Shown here: piece by piece, positions 46,802-54,342 of the stretch
Position numbering within the stretch: position 1 is the stretch's first letter
Layout: every line of letters starts with the position of its first letter
Assembly: GCA_913775715.1 (NCBI GenBank)
Contig: CAJYMC010000007.1
Location: 558,001-622,000 of the forward strand
Direction of reading: 5' to 3'
Length of the DNA stretch: 64,000 nucleotides
Source of the DNA: an uncultured Exiguobacterium sp.
GTDB lineage: Bacteria; Bacillota; Bacilli; Exiguobacteriales; Exiguobacteriaceae
Translations under genes and position numbers: made by a program
The notes under the pieces: generated by a model
What the model saw: only the letters and a program-made list of their open reading frames with translations
What the model was told of the DNA's origin: nothing
Databases searched by the model: none

Positions 46802-46827
46802 GGAAACTTTTTGTTAAACGTTACGTA
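46802..46827 (+). promoter_or_regulatory. ECF sigma-W-type promoter of xpaC-telA
   Basis: GGAAAC at 46802-46807 and CGTA at 46824-46827 are separated by exactly 16 bases, matching the Bacillus sigma-W pattern TGAAAC-N16-CGTA except for one base, with a T-rich stretch after the -35. In Bacillus the homologous xpaC-yaaN genes belong to the envelope-stress sigma-W regulon, as I recall. The start would be near 46833, about 55 bases before xpaC. Confidence 0.7.
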
Positions 46828-46888
46828 ATGTTAAAATAAAGACACGTAGGCTAGATAAAAGAATCAGTTAGAAGGAAGAGGGGATGAC

Positions 46889-47632
46889 ATGAAGTCTTCA
46901 TGGTGGATATTTGGTTCCATCGGTCTGATGTTCGTATTTCTACAATTAGCTGATACCTTCAACTTTTCAGGAATATTCATCGCACTTGGATTGTGGTTCA
47001 TTTGGAGTGGTTACCGGACTAAACCAGGACGACGATATCGGACTGAGCGAAAATCGACTGAAATCAAGCGGAAAAATGTCAAAAAGAAACTGCTTCTTGA
47101 TGACGAAGATGAGTTTGTAGGAAGCGTCATCTTAAAACCCGAACGGGCGACACGACGCTTTGAGGAGACAGATGATTTAGAACTTCAAGTTTTGCAACGA
47201 ACGATTGAAGAAGGATTCACAAAAATCCAGACGTACGATCAAATCGTTCCTTCCATTCGAGATGGTGAAATCAGAAGTGAGATGCGGATGGTTTCACGCG
47301 AAGCACATGTACTGTTCGAAGAGTTATATGAAAGTCCGCGAGACGTCAAAAAAGTCCGAGACTTCTTTACATTCTACCTAGATTCCTTATTGTCGATTTC
47401 AGAAAAATACGCCGATTTGGAACGTCGTGGTGCACAAGTTCAAGTTGATACGAAAAATCAATTGATTTCGAATTTAAAAATGATCGGTCAAAAATTGAAG
47501 CAACAACAAACCTTATTGCTTGAGGGAGATACCGTTGATTTAGAACGGGAACTCTTGACGATTGAGAAGGTTTTAGCACAAGAGACTGAACAACGAAAAC
47601 AGGAGGAGAGTTACCGACATGACCCATTCTGA
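46889..47632 (+). CDS. xpaC: XpaC-like membrane protein
   Basis: A 247-aa protein of the XpaC family (named for hydrolysis of 5-bromo-4-chloroindolyl phosphate, but not clearly an enzyme). Two N-terminal hydrophobic segments (about residues 5-40) are followed by a long helical cytosolic part (IEEGFTKIQTYDQ to the C-terminus). It overlaps telA by 14 bases with an AGGAGGAG site in its end. As in Bacillus, the pair xpaC-telA (yaaN) belongs to envelope stress. Confidence 0.86.
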   Translation: MKSSWWIFGSIGLMFVFLQLADTFNFSGIFIALGLWFIWSGYRTKPGRRYRTERKSTEIKRKNVKKKLLLDDEDEFVGSVILKPERATRRFEETDDLELQVLQRTIEEGFTKIQTYDQIVPSIRDGEIRSEMRMVSREAHVLFEELYESPRDVKKVRDFFTFYLDSLLSISEKYADLERRGAQVQVDTKNQLISNLKMIGQKLKQQQTLLLEGDTVDLERELLTIEKVLAQETEQRKQEESYRHDPF

Positions 47633-48827
47633 TAAAGAAACGTGGCAACAATGGCCTGATGAGCAAGATCAACCAACGATCTCCGATCCGTCGGTCGATC
47701 TAAATATAGCAGAGACACCACCCAAAATGCCGGCTCGACCTGTCGAAGAGATGATTCCTTCGGATGTTCCAGCAGAACAACGACAAAAGATCGAACGTCT
47801 GCTGCAAGTAATTGATCTTCAAAAAACGGATGCCGTCATGCAATTCGGAGCACCAGTCCAGCGTGAACTCTCTCAATTCTCCGATCAAGTCTTAAGTGAA
47901 GTAAAAATGAAGGACGGCGGTGAGGCAGGGAAATTGCTGAGTGACTTAATGCAACGTGTCCGTCAAATGGATCCAGACACACTCCAAGAAAAGAAGAGTT
48001 TCTGGTCAAACGTACCGGTGATTGGGCGAGCGAAGAAAAAAGCAGAAACGTATTTCTTACAGTATGAGAAGATGAGTGCTTATCTCGAGGAAGTCGTACA
48101 CAATCTTGATCGTTCGAAATTCGGGTTGATGAAGGATATCACGCTACTCGATCAAATGTACCAAAAGAATAAACGTTATTTTGAGGAATTAAACGTCTAT
48201 ATCGCGGCCGGTGAAACGAAAATTGCTCACGTTCGTCAACATGAAATCGAACCGCTACGCACAGAAGTTGAAGTATCGCGAGATCAGACGAAATTACAAG
48301 AACTGAATGACTTGATTCAATTAACGGATCGTTTTGAAAAGAAAATCCATGATTTAAAATTATCACGAACAATCAGTTTGCAGATGGCGCCACAAATTCG
48401 TGTCATTCAACAAAACAATCAAATCCTAGCGGAAAAAATCGAATCAGCAGTCGTCAATACGATTCCGCTCTGGAAGAACCAAGTTGTCCTATCCTTAAGT
48501 CTGTCACGTCAAAAGGCAGCACTCGAAATGCAAAAGGATGTCACCAATACGACGAATCAGCTACTGGAGCAAAATTCGAAGTTGTTGAAGGAATCGTCGA
48601 TCGAGATCGCAGAAGAAAACGAAAAAGGCATCGTTTCGGTCGAATCGTTAAAAGTAGCGCACCAAAACTTGATTGAGACGCTCGACGAGACGTTACGTAT
48701 TCAACAAGAAGGAAAACAAAAACGTCGCGACGCTGAGCATGAATTAGAACGAATGGAGAACGAACTAAAACAAAAAGTCATCGAAGTCGCTTCAAAAAGC
48801 AGAGAACTACCAAACCGACCATACTAA
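47619..48827 (+). CDS. telA: TelA/KlaA-family toxic anion resistance protein
   Basis: A 402-aa helical protein of the TelA (tellurite resistance) family, like Bacillus YaaN and YceH. It has family blocks such as GDLM-like SDLMQRVRQMDPDTL, MKDITLLDQMYQKNKRYFEELNVYI and RVIQQNNQILAEKIESAVVNTIPLWKNQV. Members confer mild resistance to tellurite, nisin and other envelope-active agents by unknown means. It follows xpaC under a sigma-W-type promoter, which fits an envelope stress role. Confidence 0.9.
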   Translation: MTHSDKETWQQWPDEQDQPTISDPSVDLNIAETPPKMPARPVEEMIPSDVPAEQRQKIERLLQVIDLQKTDAVMQFGAPVQRELSQFSDQVLSEVKMKDGGEAGKLLSDLMQRVRQMDPDTLQEKKSFWSNVPVIGRAKKKAETYFLQYEKMSAYLEEVVHNLDRSKFGLMKDITLLDQMYQKNKRYFEELNVYIAAGETKIAHVRQHEIEPLRTEVEVSRDQTKLQELNDLIQLTDRFEKKIHDLKLSRTISLQMAPQIRVIQQNNQILAEKIESAVVNTIPLWKNQVVLSLSLSRQKAALEMQKDVTNTTNQLLEQNSKLLKESSIEIAEENEKGIVSVESLKVAHQNLIETLDETLRIQQEGKQKRRDAEHELERMENELKQKVIEVASKSRELPNRPY

Positions 48828-48856
48828 GGAACACGATTTTTCGTGTTCCTTTCCTT
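48827..48856 (+). terminator. Weak terminator after telA
   Basis: AAGGAACACGA and TCGTGTTCCTT pair around a 3-base loop, but the T tail is interrupted by CC, so some read-through into the deaminase gene is possible. Confidence 0.6.
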
Positions 48857-48876
48857 CATGAAAGGAAGGATTCTGA

Positions 48877-49443
48877 ATGAATAATGAAGAGAAGCAATTG
48901 AAATGGGACACAACTTGGTTATTATTTGCTCGGATGATGGCAGACCGTCATTCTAAATGTGCCTCAAAATCTGTTGCCTGTGTCATCGTCAAAGATGAAA
49001 AACCGATTTCAATCGGGATAAACGGAACACCCAGTCAACATGTGAACTGCAATGAAATTTACTTAAAGCAAGAGGGTATCCTCTATACATCAAAATCTGA
49101 CCATTCGATTACCGAAGAGTCGATTGAACGAAACGGGATTCTTTTTTATCGTTGTGAAAATCAAGAGGAACATCATGAATGGTCGAAACAACACGAGATT
49201 CATGCTGAAATCAATGCACTCGGCAAGCTAGCTGCCGATTCGACGAGTGCGCGTCATGCGACAGCATACGTCACACATAGTCCGTGTCATGCGTGTAGTT
49301 TAGCGCTTATTGCATCAAAAATTGATCGTGTCGTCTATTCGACAGGTTATGAATATGGGGACGGATTGAACCTAATGCGACAAAGTGGAATCGAAGTCAT
49401 CCACTTGCCGCTCGCAAATGAATATTTTCTTGAAAAAATTTAA
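48877..49443 (+). CDS. dCMP deaminase-like cytidine/deoxycytidylate deaminase
   Basis: A 188-aa zinc deaminase. The zinc site is H109-A-E111 with C137 and C140 (SPCHACSLAL). GINGTPSQHVNCNE near the N-terminus matches T4-type dCMP deaminases. It would convert dCMP to dUMP, which feeds thymidylate synthase encoded nearby at 57.9-58.7 kb; free cytidine-type substrates are not excluded. No frame problem or missing residue. ATG preceded by AAGGAAGG. Confidence 0.85.
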   Translation: MNNEEKQLKWDTTWLLFARMMADRHSKCASKSVACVIVKDEKPISIGINGTPSQHVNCNEIYLKQEGILYTSKSDHSITEESIERNGILFYRCENQEEHHEWSKQHEIHAEINALGKLAADSTSARHATAYVTHSPCHACSLALIASKIDRVVYSTGYEYGDGLNLMRQSGIEVIHLPLANEYFLEKI

Positions 49444-49453
49444 CGAAAAAGGG

Positions 49454-49562
49454 TTGTAAACGCTTCCATTGCGTTGTATGATGAAATCAAGCATTGCCAT
49501 GGTAATTATTCACTCTTCCATTCGGACTGATTTTCAATCGAAAATCGGTCCACTTTTTTTTA
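49454..49562 (+). ncRNA. Candidate CcpA-repressed small RNA
   Basis: A promoter TTGTAA (49454-49459) with a 17-base spacer and TATGAT (49477-49482) gives a start near 49489. A perfect 15-base cre consensus (TTGTAAACGCTTCCA, 49454-49468) covers the -35. A strong terminator (12-bp stem 49524-49535 with 49540-49551, then TTTTTTTT) ends the transcript near 49562, so an RNA of about 73 nt is expected. The RNA body includes a pyrimidine-rich CACTCTTCC stretch that could bind purine-rich ribosome sites. A 28-codon open frame has no ribosome site. No known family recognised. Confidence 0.72.
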
Positions 49563-49570
49563 GAAAAGAA

Positions 49571-49713
49571 TTGACAAGACTTGAATAGTTTGGCATGATG
49601 ACTATAGAATATGACGAAGCGGAACGCCGCATTTTCATACAAAGCCAATCAAGGAGCTGGAATGCCAGGTCGTTGAATGAAAAATCCTGACTCTTAAGAG
49701 TCAGGATTTTTTT
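49571..49713 (+). ncRNA. Second candidate small RNA (or short leader) with its own promoter and terminator
   Basis: TTGACA at 49571-49576 is followed 17 bases later by CATGAT (49594-49599) with an extended TG, giving a start near 49606. The transcript folds as a junction: 49613-49617 with 49670-49674, a GCGG-AACG-CCGC hairpin at 49619-49630, and a CTGG-AATG-CCAG hairpin at 49657-49668. A perfect palindrome (49681-49708) with T run ends it near 49713. A mini-ORF of four codons (ATG at 49662, after AAGGAG) is also possible, followed by a second six-codon one. No known RNA family recognised. The terminator may also serve the gene coming from the other side. Confidence 0.6.
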
Positions 49714-49715
49714 TG

Positions 49716-50201
49716 TTATGGATGAACAAGTGTCGCTTCCTTGAGACGTTTAGCACGGATTGCGCATTTTGTGGCGACTGCACCTGCGAGAATCGTCAAG
49801 AACCGTTGACATAAAATGTCTGGTTGCGACTGATGTAAAAATAATTGATGTAACAATCGATTGAAGACGGCATCAAGAGAAGCAAGATGTCGTTTAATAG
49901 CAGTCGGCGACATATCTTGAATTTCTTCTGCCTGATAACCAGCGTCACTTTGGAAAGCAGAGAGGATGAGAAGCTCTGTTTGTGCATCAGCCAACGATAG
50001 TCCCTGTTCTTGGACAGAATGACAAGCATGACGCAATTCATGAAGTAATAACTGCTCCAATGCATGCGATGTATACGGTTTGTACGGATCATACGATTGA
50101 ACAGCTTGTCGAATACGGTCGCGTGTCACGATTTCAGATGCACTCCATTCGTCGAGTGTTATGACAGCCTCGCTGTATAAATGAGTAAGTGGTCGAATCA
50201 T
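49716..50201 (-). CDS. Small HEXXH-motif protein of unknown family
   Basis: A 161-aa soluble protein. LLLHELRHACHSVQEQG at residues 51-67 carries an HEXXH zinc motif (H54, E55, H58), followed 18 residues later by a glutamate in QTELLILSAF that could be the third ligand, an arrangement like gluzincin-type peptidases. The rest is helical and matches nothing I know. I start at the ATG at 50201, 6 bases after AAAGGAGGAG. The upstream region has a cre-like site (50255-50269) shared with the divergent yhaM-like gene. A protease role is inferred from one motif only. Confidence 0.65.
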   Translation of the reverse strand: MIRPLTHLYSEAVITLDEWSASEIVTRDRIRQAVQSYDPYKPYTSHALEQLLLHELRHACHSVQEQGLSLADAQTELLILSAFQSDAGYQAEEIQDMSPTAIKRHLASLDAVFNRLLHQLFLHQSQPDILCQRFLTILAGAVATKCAIRAKRLKEATLVHP

Positions 50202-50254
50202 CGTTTCTCCTCCTTTAAGCATAAAATTCACTTCCAGTTTCATCATAATTCATT

Positions 50255-50269
50255 TAGAAAACGCTTACA
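50255..50269. promoter_or_regulatory. cre-like CcpA operator in a divergent spacer
   Basis: TAGAAAACGCTTACA fits the cre consensus at 14 of 15 positions. It lies between the HEXXH gene and the YhaM-like gene; a -10 TGCTATGAT of extended type is at about 50307-50315. Two cre-like sites lie within 0.9 kb here, the other being the perfect one at 49454-49468. Confidence 0.5.
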
Positions 50270-50343
50270 ATATATGTTTGATAGTAGGCGTGAAGAAATC
50301 GTGTCTGCTATGATATGAATGAAGACAAAAGGAGTGAGATGAC

Positions 50344-51534
50344 GTGATTCAATTATTCAAGGCGCTTCCAGAAGTGACGATGCCTTCTAATGAAAATGAT
50401 GCATTTGACATCAATCAGTCGAATCAACCGATTGGACTTTCGCTAGATACGCTCGTTCCGGGTGAACGAATCGAAGAAATGTTACTCGTTGCCTCGGGTG
50501 AAATCCGCACAGGTCAAACCGGACGAGAATGGCTGCAGTTTACGTTCAATTCACCCGCTGGATCTTGTAAGGGAAAGCAATGGATCAATCAAGGAACAGC
50601 AGAAGAGGCACTCCGTCCATATCTCGAGACACGAATTGTTCGAGTCGAGGCGAAGGTAGAGGAATATCCGCCGCAGTCCGGTAATAAATCGTTGACGGTT
50701 CAACGCGTCACGCCGATTCATGATGCCTCACCGACACAGTTCTTGCCGCAGCTACCGGCAGGGGAATCGCTTGAAACGTACCGTGATCAGTTACTTGGAT
50801 TGATTGATCAATTGGATGCGCCTTACCGCGAAATCGCACTATCGATATTGCGTCAATATTGGGCGGATTTTTCGACGCGACCAGCTGCATTATTTCATCA
50901 CCATGCCTATATCGGTGGATTACTTAAACATACAGCTTGTATGTTGACGATTGGTCGAGGTATTTGTGATAGTGATCAACCATACTTAACGTTACTCAAA
51001 TGTATTCAAGAAGCAGAAGCTGATCATAAAAATGAACTTTTCCAAGCCTCTGAACGAGAGATACGTCAATTTTCTTGGGATGATAGTTTTGATGCGCTCT
51101 ATCAAGCTGCAAAAGGGATTGCGCTGTTAGATCAACGACCGAATCCGAATGAGTTATTGCTCGGTATTTTATTGCACGACATCGGAAAGTTATGGGAATA
51201 TACACATGCAGGTGCATCGACAGATCGTTTTTCGAGACTGTTGCAGGTAACGGAAGAAGAAGAAGAACTAGCAGGCATTGCGCTTGACCCGGACGGTGTG
51301 TTGATGGGTCATATGCCATACGGATGCTTCGTGCTCGAACAAACGCTTCGTGAAGAAAATATTCGGTTACCACGAGCGGTCTACCACCGTCTCATGCATA
51401 TGGTATTATCACACCATGGGAAACGCGAGTGGGGATCAAGTGTTACGCCGCAAACGGCAGATGCATGGTATCTTCATGCAATCGATCTGCTCGATGCACG
51501 AAAAGAAAAATGGCGTCAGCAACAAGGACGCTAA
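50344..51534 (+). CDS. YhaM-like 3'-5' exoribonuclease (OB-fold + HD)
   Basis: A 396-aa protein: an N-terminal OB-fold-like region (about residues 25-125, TLVPGERIEEMLLVASGEIRTGQTG) and a metal-dependent HD domain (HHHAYIGGLLKHTACML, then LLHDIGKLWEY). This architecture is that of YhaM, a 3'-5' exonuclease for RNA and DNA in Bacillales. Length is longer than Bacillus YhaM (about 314 aa), so it is a paralogue or divergent form. The ATG-like GTG at 50344 follows AAAGGAG. It is linked to the downstream GTPase gene by 11 bases. Confidence 0.8.
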   Translation: MIQLFKALPEVTMPSNENDAFDINQSNQPIGLSLDTLVPGERIEEMLLVASGEIRTGQTGREWLQFTFNSPAGSCKGKQWINQGTAEEALRPYLETRIVRVEAKVEEYPPQSGNKSLTVQRVTPIHDASPTQFLPQLPAGESLETYRDQLLGLIDQLDAPYREIALSILRQYWADFSTRPAALFHHHAYIGGLLKHTACMLTIGRGICDSDQPYLTLLKCIQEAEADHKNELFQASEREIRQFSWDDSFDALYQAAKGIALLDQRPNPNELLLGILLHDIGKLWEYTHAGASTDRFSRLLQVTEEEEELAGIALDPDGVLMGHMPYGCFVLEQTLREENIRLPRAVYHRLMHMVLSHHGKREWGSSVTPQTADAWYLHAIDLLDARKEKWRQQQGR

Positions 51535-51545
51535 GGAGTGAAATC

Positions 51546-52505
51546 ATGCAAGACAAAATACGTACGACCGTCATTACTGGTTTTTTAGGTGCCGGTAAAA
51601 CCACGTTACTCAATCATCTTGTTTCGCAACCGACAGAGAAGTTTGCGTTACTTGTCAATGAAGTAGGTTCTGTTCACATTGATGAAGCATTGATTGAACG
51701 AAGTGACGAAGAGATGATCGAACTGACGAATGGCTGTATTTGTTGTTCGATTCGCGGCGATTTACGAGACGCGTTGCTACGGATCGCAAAACGCCGGCGA
51801 GATGGCGAATTATCATTTGATCGATTATTGATTGAGACGACAGGTGTGGCTGACCCTGGACCGATTCTTCAGACGTTCTATTTTGAACCAGCAGTTGAAC
51901 AGTCCTACCAGATTTCTAGTGTCGTTACGGTCATTGATGCATATCATTTAGATCGTCAATTGACGTTCCAAGAAAATGTGAAACAAATCGGGTTTGCTGA
52001 TGTCCTTATCTTAAATAAGATGGATTTAGTTGATGTATCAAAGCGCGAAACGTTGACCGCTTTACTGCGCGAACGAAATCCTTCTGCAGCCATTATTGAA
52101 ACGGAACAGGGTCGACTGGAATCAAATCGACTATTTGAAACGTTCCATTTTCCGAAAGAAGAACAAGTACGACTGAGTCAACAAACGGATCAGATTCATC
52201 AATCGGTTGAGGATTTCACGGCATTGACGATCGTAGAAGAACGACCCTTGAACCGAAATCGATTTGGAATGGTCCTGCGTGAGGTGTTAGAAGCGTATGC
52301 GGAAGATCTCTATCGCTATAAAGGGATCATTCACTTTGCAGATACAAATCGAAAGGTGATCTTGCAAGGAACGGGTATGATCTACGGCACAGCAATTCGA
52401 GAACCGTTCAGTGAACAACCTAAGACAACGCTCGTTTTCATTGGGAAAGGGCTAGATGAACAAGCGATACGAAAAGGAATCGAGGCGGCAATTGAACATG
52501 GTTGA
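51546..52505 (+). CDS. COG0523 (CobW/YciC-type) GTPase
   Basis: A 319-aa G3E-family GTPase. Walker A GFLGAGKTTLLNHL, the metal-binding GCICCS motif (CxCC), ETTGVADP and NKMD are all clear; the C-terminal CobW_C domain follows (about 215-318). Members deliver zinc, cobalt or iron to proteins. I did not see a Zur operator or partner metalloenzyme next to it, so the metal is unknown. The ATG at 51546 follows AAGGAGTG, inside the end of the YhaM-like frame. Confidence 0.9.
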   Translation: MQDKIRTTVITGFLGAGKTTLLNHLVSQPTEKFALLVNEVGSVHIDEALIERSDEEMIELTNGCICCSIRGDLRDALLRIAKRRRDGELSFDRLLIETTGVADPGPILQTFYFEPAVEQSYQISSVVTVIDAYHLDRQLTFQENVKQIGFADVLILNKMDLVDVSKRETLTALLRERNPSAAIIETEQGRLESNRLFETFHFPKEEQVRLSQQTDQIHQSVEDFTALTIVEERPLNRNRFGMVLREVLEAYAEDLYRYKGIIHFADTNRKVILQGTGMIYGTAIREPFSEQPKTTLVFIGKGLDEQAIRKGIEAAIEHG

Positions 52506-52899
52506 ACTTTATTTTGACGGTACGGTCCGTCCTTCAAATGATGAAGCCGCGGTGGGACTCTTTAGTAAAAGTTCCGAAGGCGAAGTCACGGAAAAAATGT
52601 ATCAAATTCAAGCAATCAATAATCATGAAGCAGAATTCATTGCTTTTGCGAAAGCCGTCGAGTGGGCGCACGAACTGATCGCACAAGGCGAGAGTGTTAT
52701 TTCGTTTCGGACGGATTCAGAAGCGGTTGCACTGGCAGTCGAACGTGAATTCGTCAAGAACAAACGAACGCAGACGATCTTTGATCCTGCCTTTGAACGC
52801 TATCAACTCTTACCACTCGCCTTCGTGAAATGGATTCCACGGTCTGAGAACAAAGCAGATCGTGTCGCACGTGAGGCATTACGATTATACGAAGCATGA
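52498..52899 (+). CDS. RNase H-like protein (YpeP family)
   Basis: A 133-aa protein with the RNase HI fold: LYFDGTV (first aspartate), NHEAEFIAF (catalytic glutamate) and FRTDSEAVAL (second aspartate), with a C-terminal ENKADRVAREAL in place of the usual last D region. Bacillus YpeP is a reported inactive or weak RNase H paralogue. I start at the ATG at 52498, which overlaps the end of the GTPase gene by 8 bases; no clear ribosome site is needed if translation is coupled. Confidence 0.85.
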   Translation: MVELYFDGTVRPSNDEAAVGLFSKSSEGEVTEKMYQIQAINNHEAEFIAFAKAVEWAHELIAQGESVISFRTDSEAVALAVEREFVKNKRTQTIFDPAFERYQLLPLAFVKWIPRSENKADRVAREALRLYEA

Positions 52900-52905
52900 T
52901 TGACG

Positions 52906-52940
52906 ACAATCCCCCCTATCCTCAAGGTAGGGGGGATTGT
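52906..52940. terminator. Bidirectional terminator overlapping the end of the HlyC/CorC-family gene
   Basis: A 13-bp C/G-rich stem (52906-52918 with 52928-52940) converging between the RNase H-like gene and the minus-strand membrane protein gene. The minus-strand gene's last codons are inside the hairpin. Confidence 0.85.
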
Positions 52941-54226
52941 TCATGTTCGATGCGCTCAATCAGGATTTGATCGACGCGACGTCCGTCTAAGTCAACGACT
53001 TCAAATCGGTATGGTCCAATCACGACAGCACTACCACGCGTTGGTACATCACCTAACGTATACAGGATTAAACCGGCTACTGTATGATAGGCGTTCAACT
53101 GTTCACCGGGCAAGTCTTCTGTATAGCCGAGGGTTCGCTTTAAATCATCGATGTGTAATAACCCATCTGCTAGGAACGAACCATCTTTTCGCATGACAAG
53201 TTCGGGTTCTTCCTCGACGCTTGAAATCTCACCGACGAATGCTTCGAGGATGTCAAATAAGGTGATCATGCCGAGGAAACCACCATATTCATCAAGGACA
53301 AAGGCGATCGATACAGTTTCCTTCCGCATCCTTTCAAGTAAAACGGTTGCTTTTAATTGACGGGGAACGATGAGCGGAGACTGAATCAGTCGTTCAAGTT
53401 CTTGGACAGGTCGTTCCGTCGATAGTACTTCTTTTGCGTCAATGAAACCGACGAAATGATCCAAATCTCCATGACCAACCGGTAAGTTTCGATGTCGCGC
53501 TTGCCGGAGCTCTTGTAAGATGGTGTCGGGATCATCGGCTAAGTCAATCCACTCTGTAACTGTTCGTGGCTCCATCAGTTCGTACGCATATAAATCATGA
53601 AAATCAAACACACGAGAGACTTGCTCAGCTTCCGAACGATTGAACGTCCCCTCTTTCGTACCACGAATCAGTAATTGTCGGACTTCATCTTCTGTCTCGT
53701 CTTCCGTCTGCAATCGATCAAGACCAACTAAGCGGAAGATGGAACTCGTCGACTTACTCAGAACCCAAATGAATGGTCGCAGAACGATCGAGAAGAATCG
53801 CATCGGTGGAGCGAGCCACATCGTCACCCGTTCTGGACTGACAAGCGCGACACGTTTAGGAACGAGTTCACCGATAACAAGCGAAATATAGGTGATGATC
53901 GTCACGACAAGAATATAGCCGATCGTACTGGCATAAGGAGCAATCCATCCGAATTGATCGAGCCAGTTGATGACAGGACCAGAAAGGGCGGCACCACCGA
54001 ATGCACCATTGACGATCCCAATCAGCGTGATGCCGACTTGAACAGTCGATAACAAGTCGGTCGGTCGATCCAGTAACTCTAATGCGACATAAGCTGATTT
54101 TTTACCATCGTCCGCTGCCTTTTCTAATTTCGACCGTTTTGAAGAGAGTAAAGCGAGTTCGGTCATCGCAAAAATACCATTCGCCAGAATCAATAATAAA
54201 ACAATCATTAAATTTATCAACCACAT
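52922..54226 (-). CDS. CNNM/CorC-HlyC family membrane protein
   Basis: A 434-aa membrane protein with a DUF21 domain of three or four helices (about residues 1-190), a pair of CBS domains (about 210-330) and a C-terminal CorC_HlyC domain (about 345-430). Such proteins (YhdP, YrkA, YugS and others in Bacillus) affect Mg2+ homeostasis or are named hemolysin C for historical reasons only. AAGGAG precedes the ATG at 54226. The last codons overlap a hairpin terminator. Confidence 0.9.
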   Translation of the reverse strand: MWLINLMIVLLLILANGIFAMTELALLSSKRSKLEKAADDGKKSAYVALELLDRPTDLLSTVQVGITLIGIVNGAFGGAALSGPVINWLDQFGWIAPYASTIGYILVVTIITYISLVIGELVPKRVALVSPERVTMWLAPPMRFFSIVLRPFIWVLSKSTSSIFRLVGLDRLQTEDETEDEVRQLLIRGTKEGTFNRSEAEQVSRVFDFHDLYAYELMEPRTVTEWIDLADDPDTILQELRQARHRNLPVGHGDLDHFVGFIDAKEVLSTERPVQELERLIQSPLIVPRQLKATVLLERMRKETVSIAFVLDEYGGFLGMITLFDILEAFVGEISSVEEEPELVMRKDGSFLADGLLHIDDLKRTLGYTEDLPGEQLNAYHTVAGLILYTLGDVPTRGSAVVIGPYRFEVVDLDGRRVDQILIERIEHEQSPLP

Positions 54227-54342
54227 GAAATCTTCACTCCTTTTTCGATAATAAACTATTCCCCAAAACTGTCTCCCTCATTCCCATTCTGCAAGCTTTC
54301 CGGTAAACTAGAAGAGAAGTAATCAAAAGGGGGAATTTGTTT

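Noticed and set aside
49499..49585. A 28-codon open frame in the first small RNA unit
   Set aside because: It has no ribosome site and runs through the terminator into the next promoter.
51429..51545. N-terminal extension of the COG0523 GTPase
   Set aside because: It overlaps the YhaM-like gene in another frame, and the normal family start is the ATG at 51546 with its own ribosome site.
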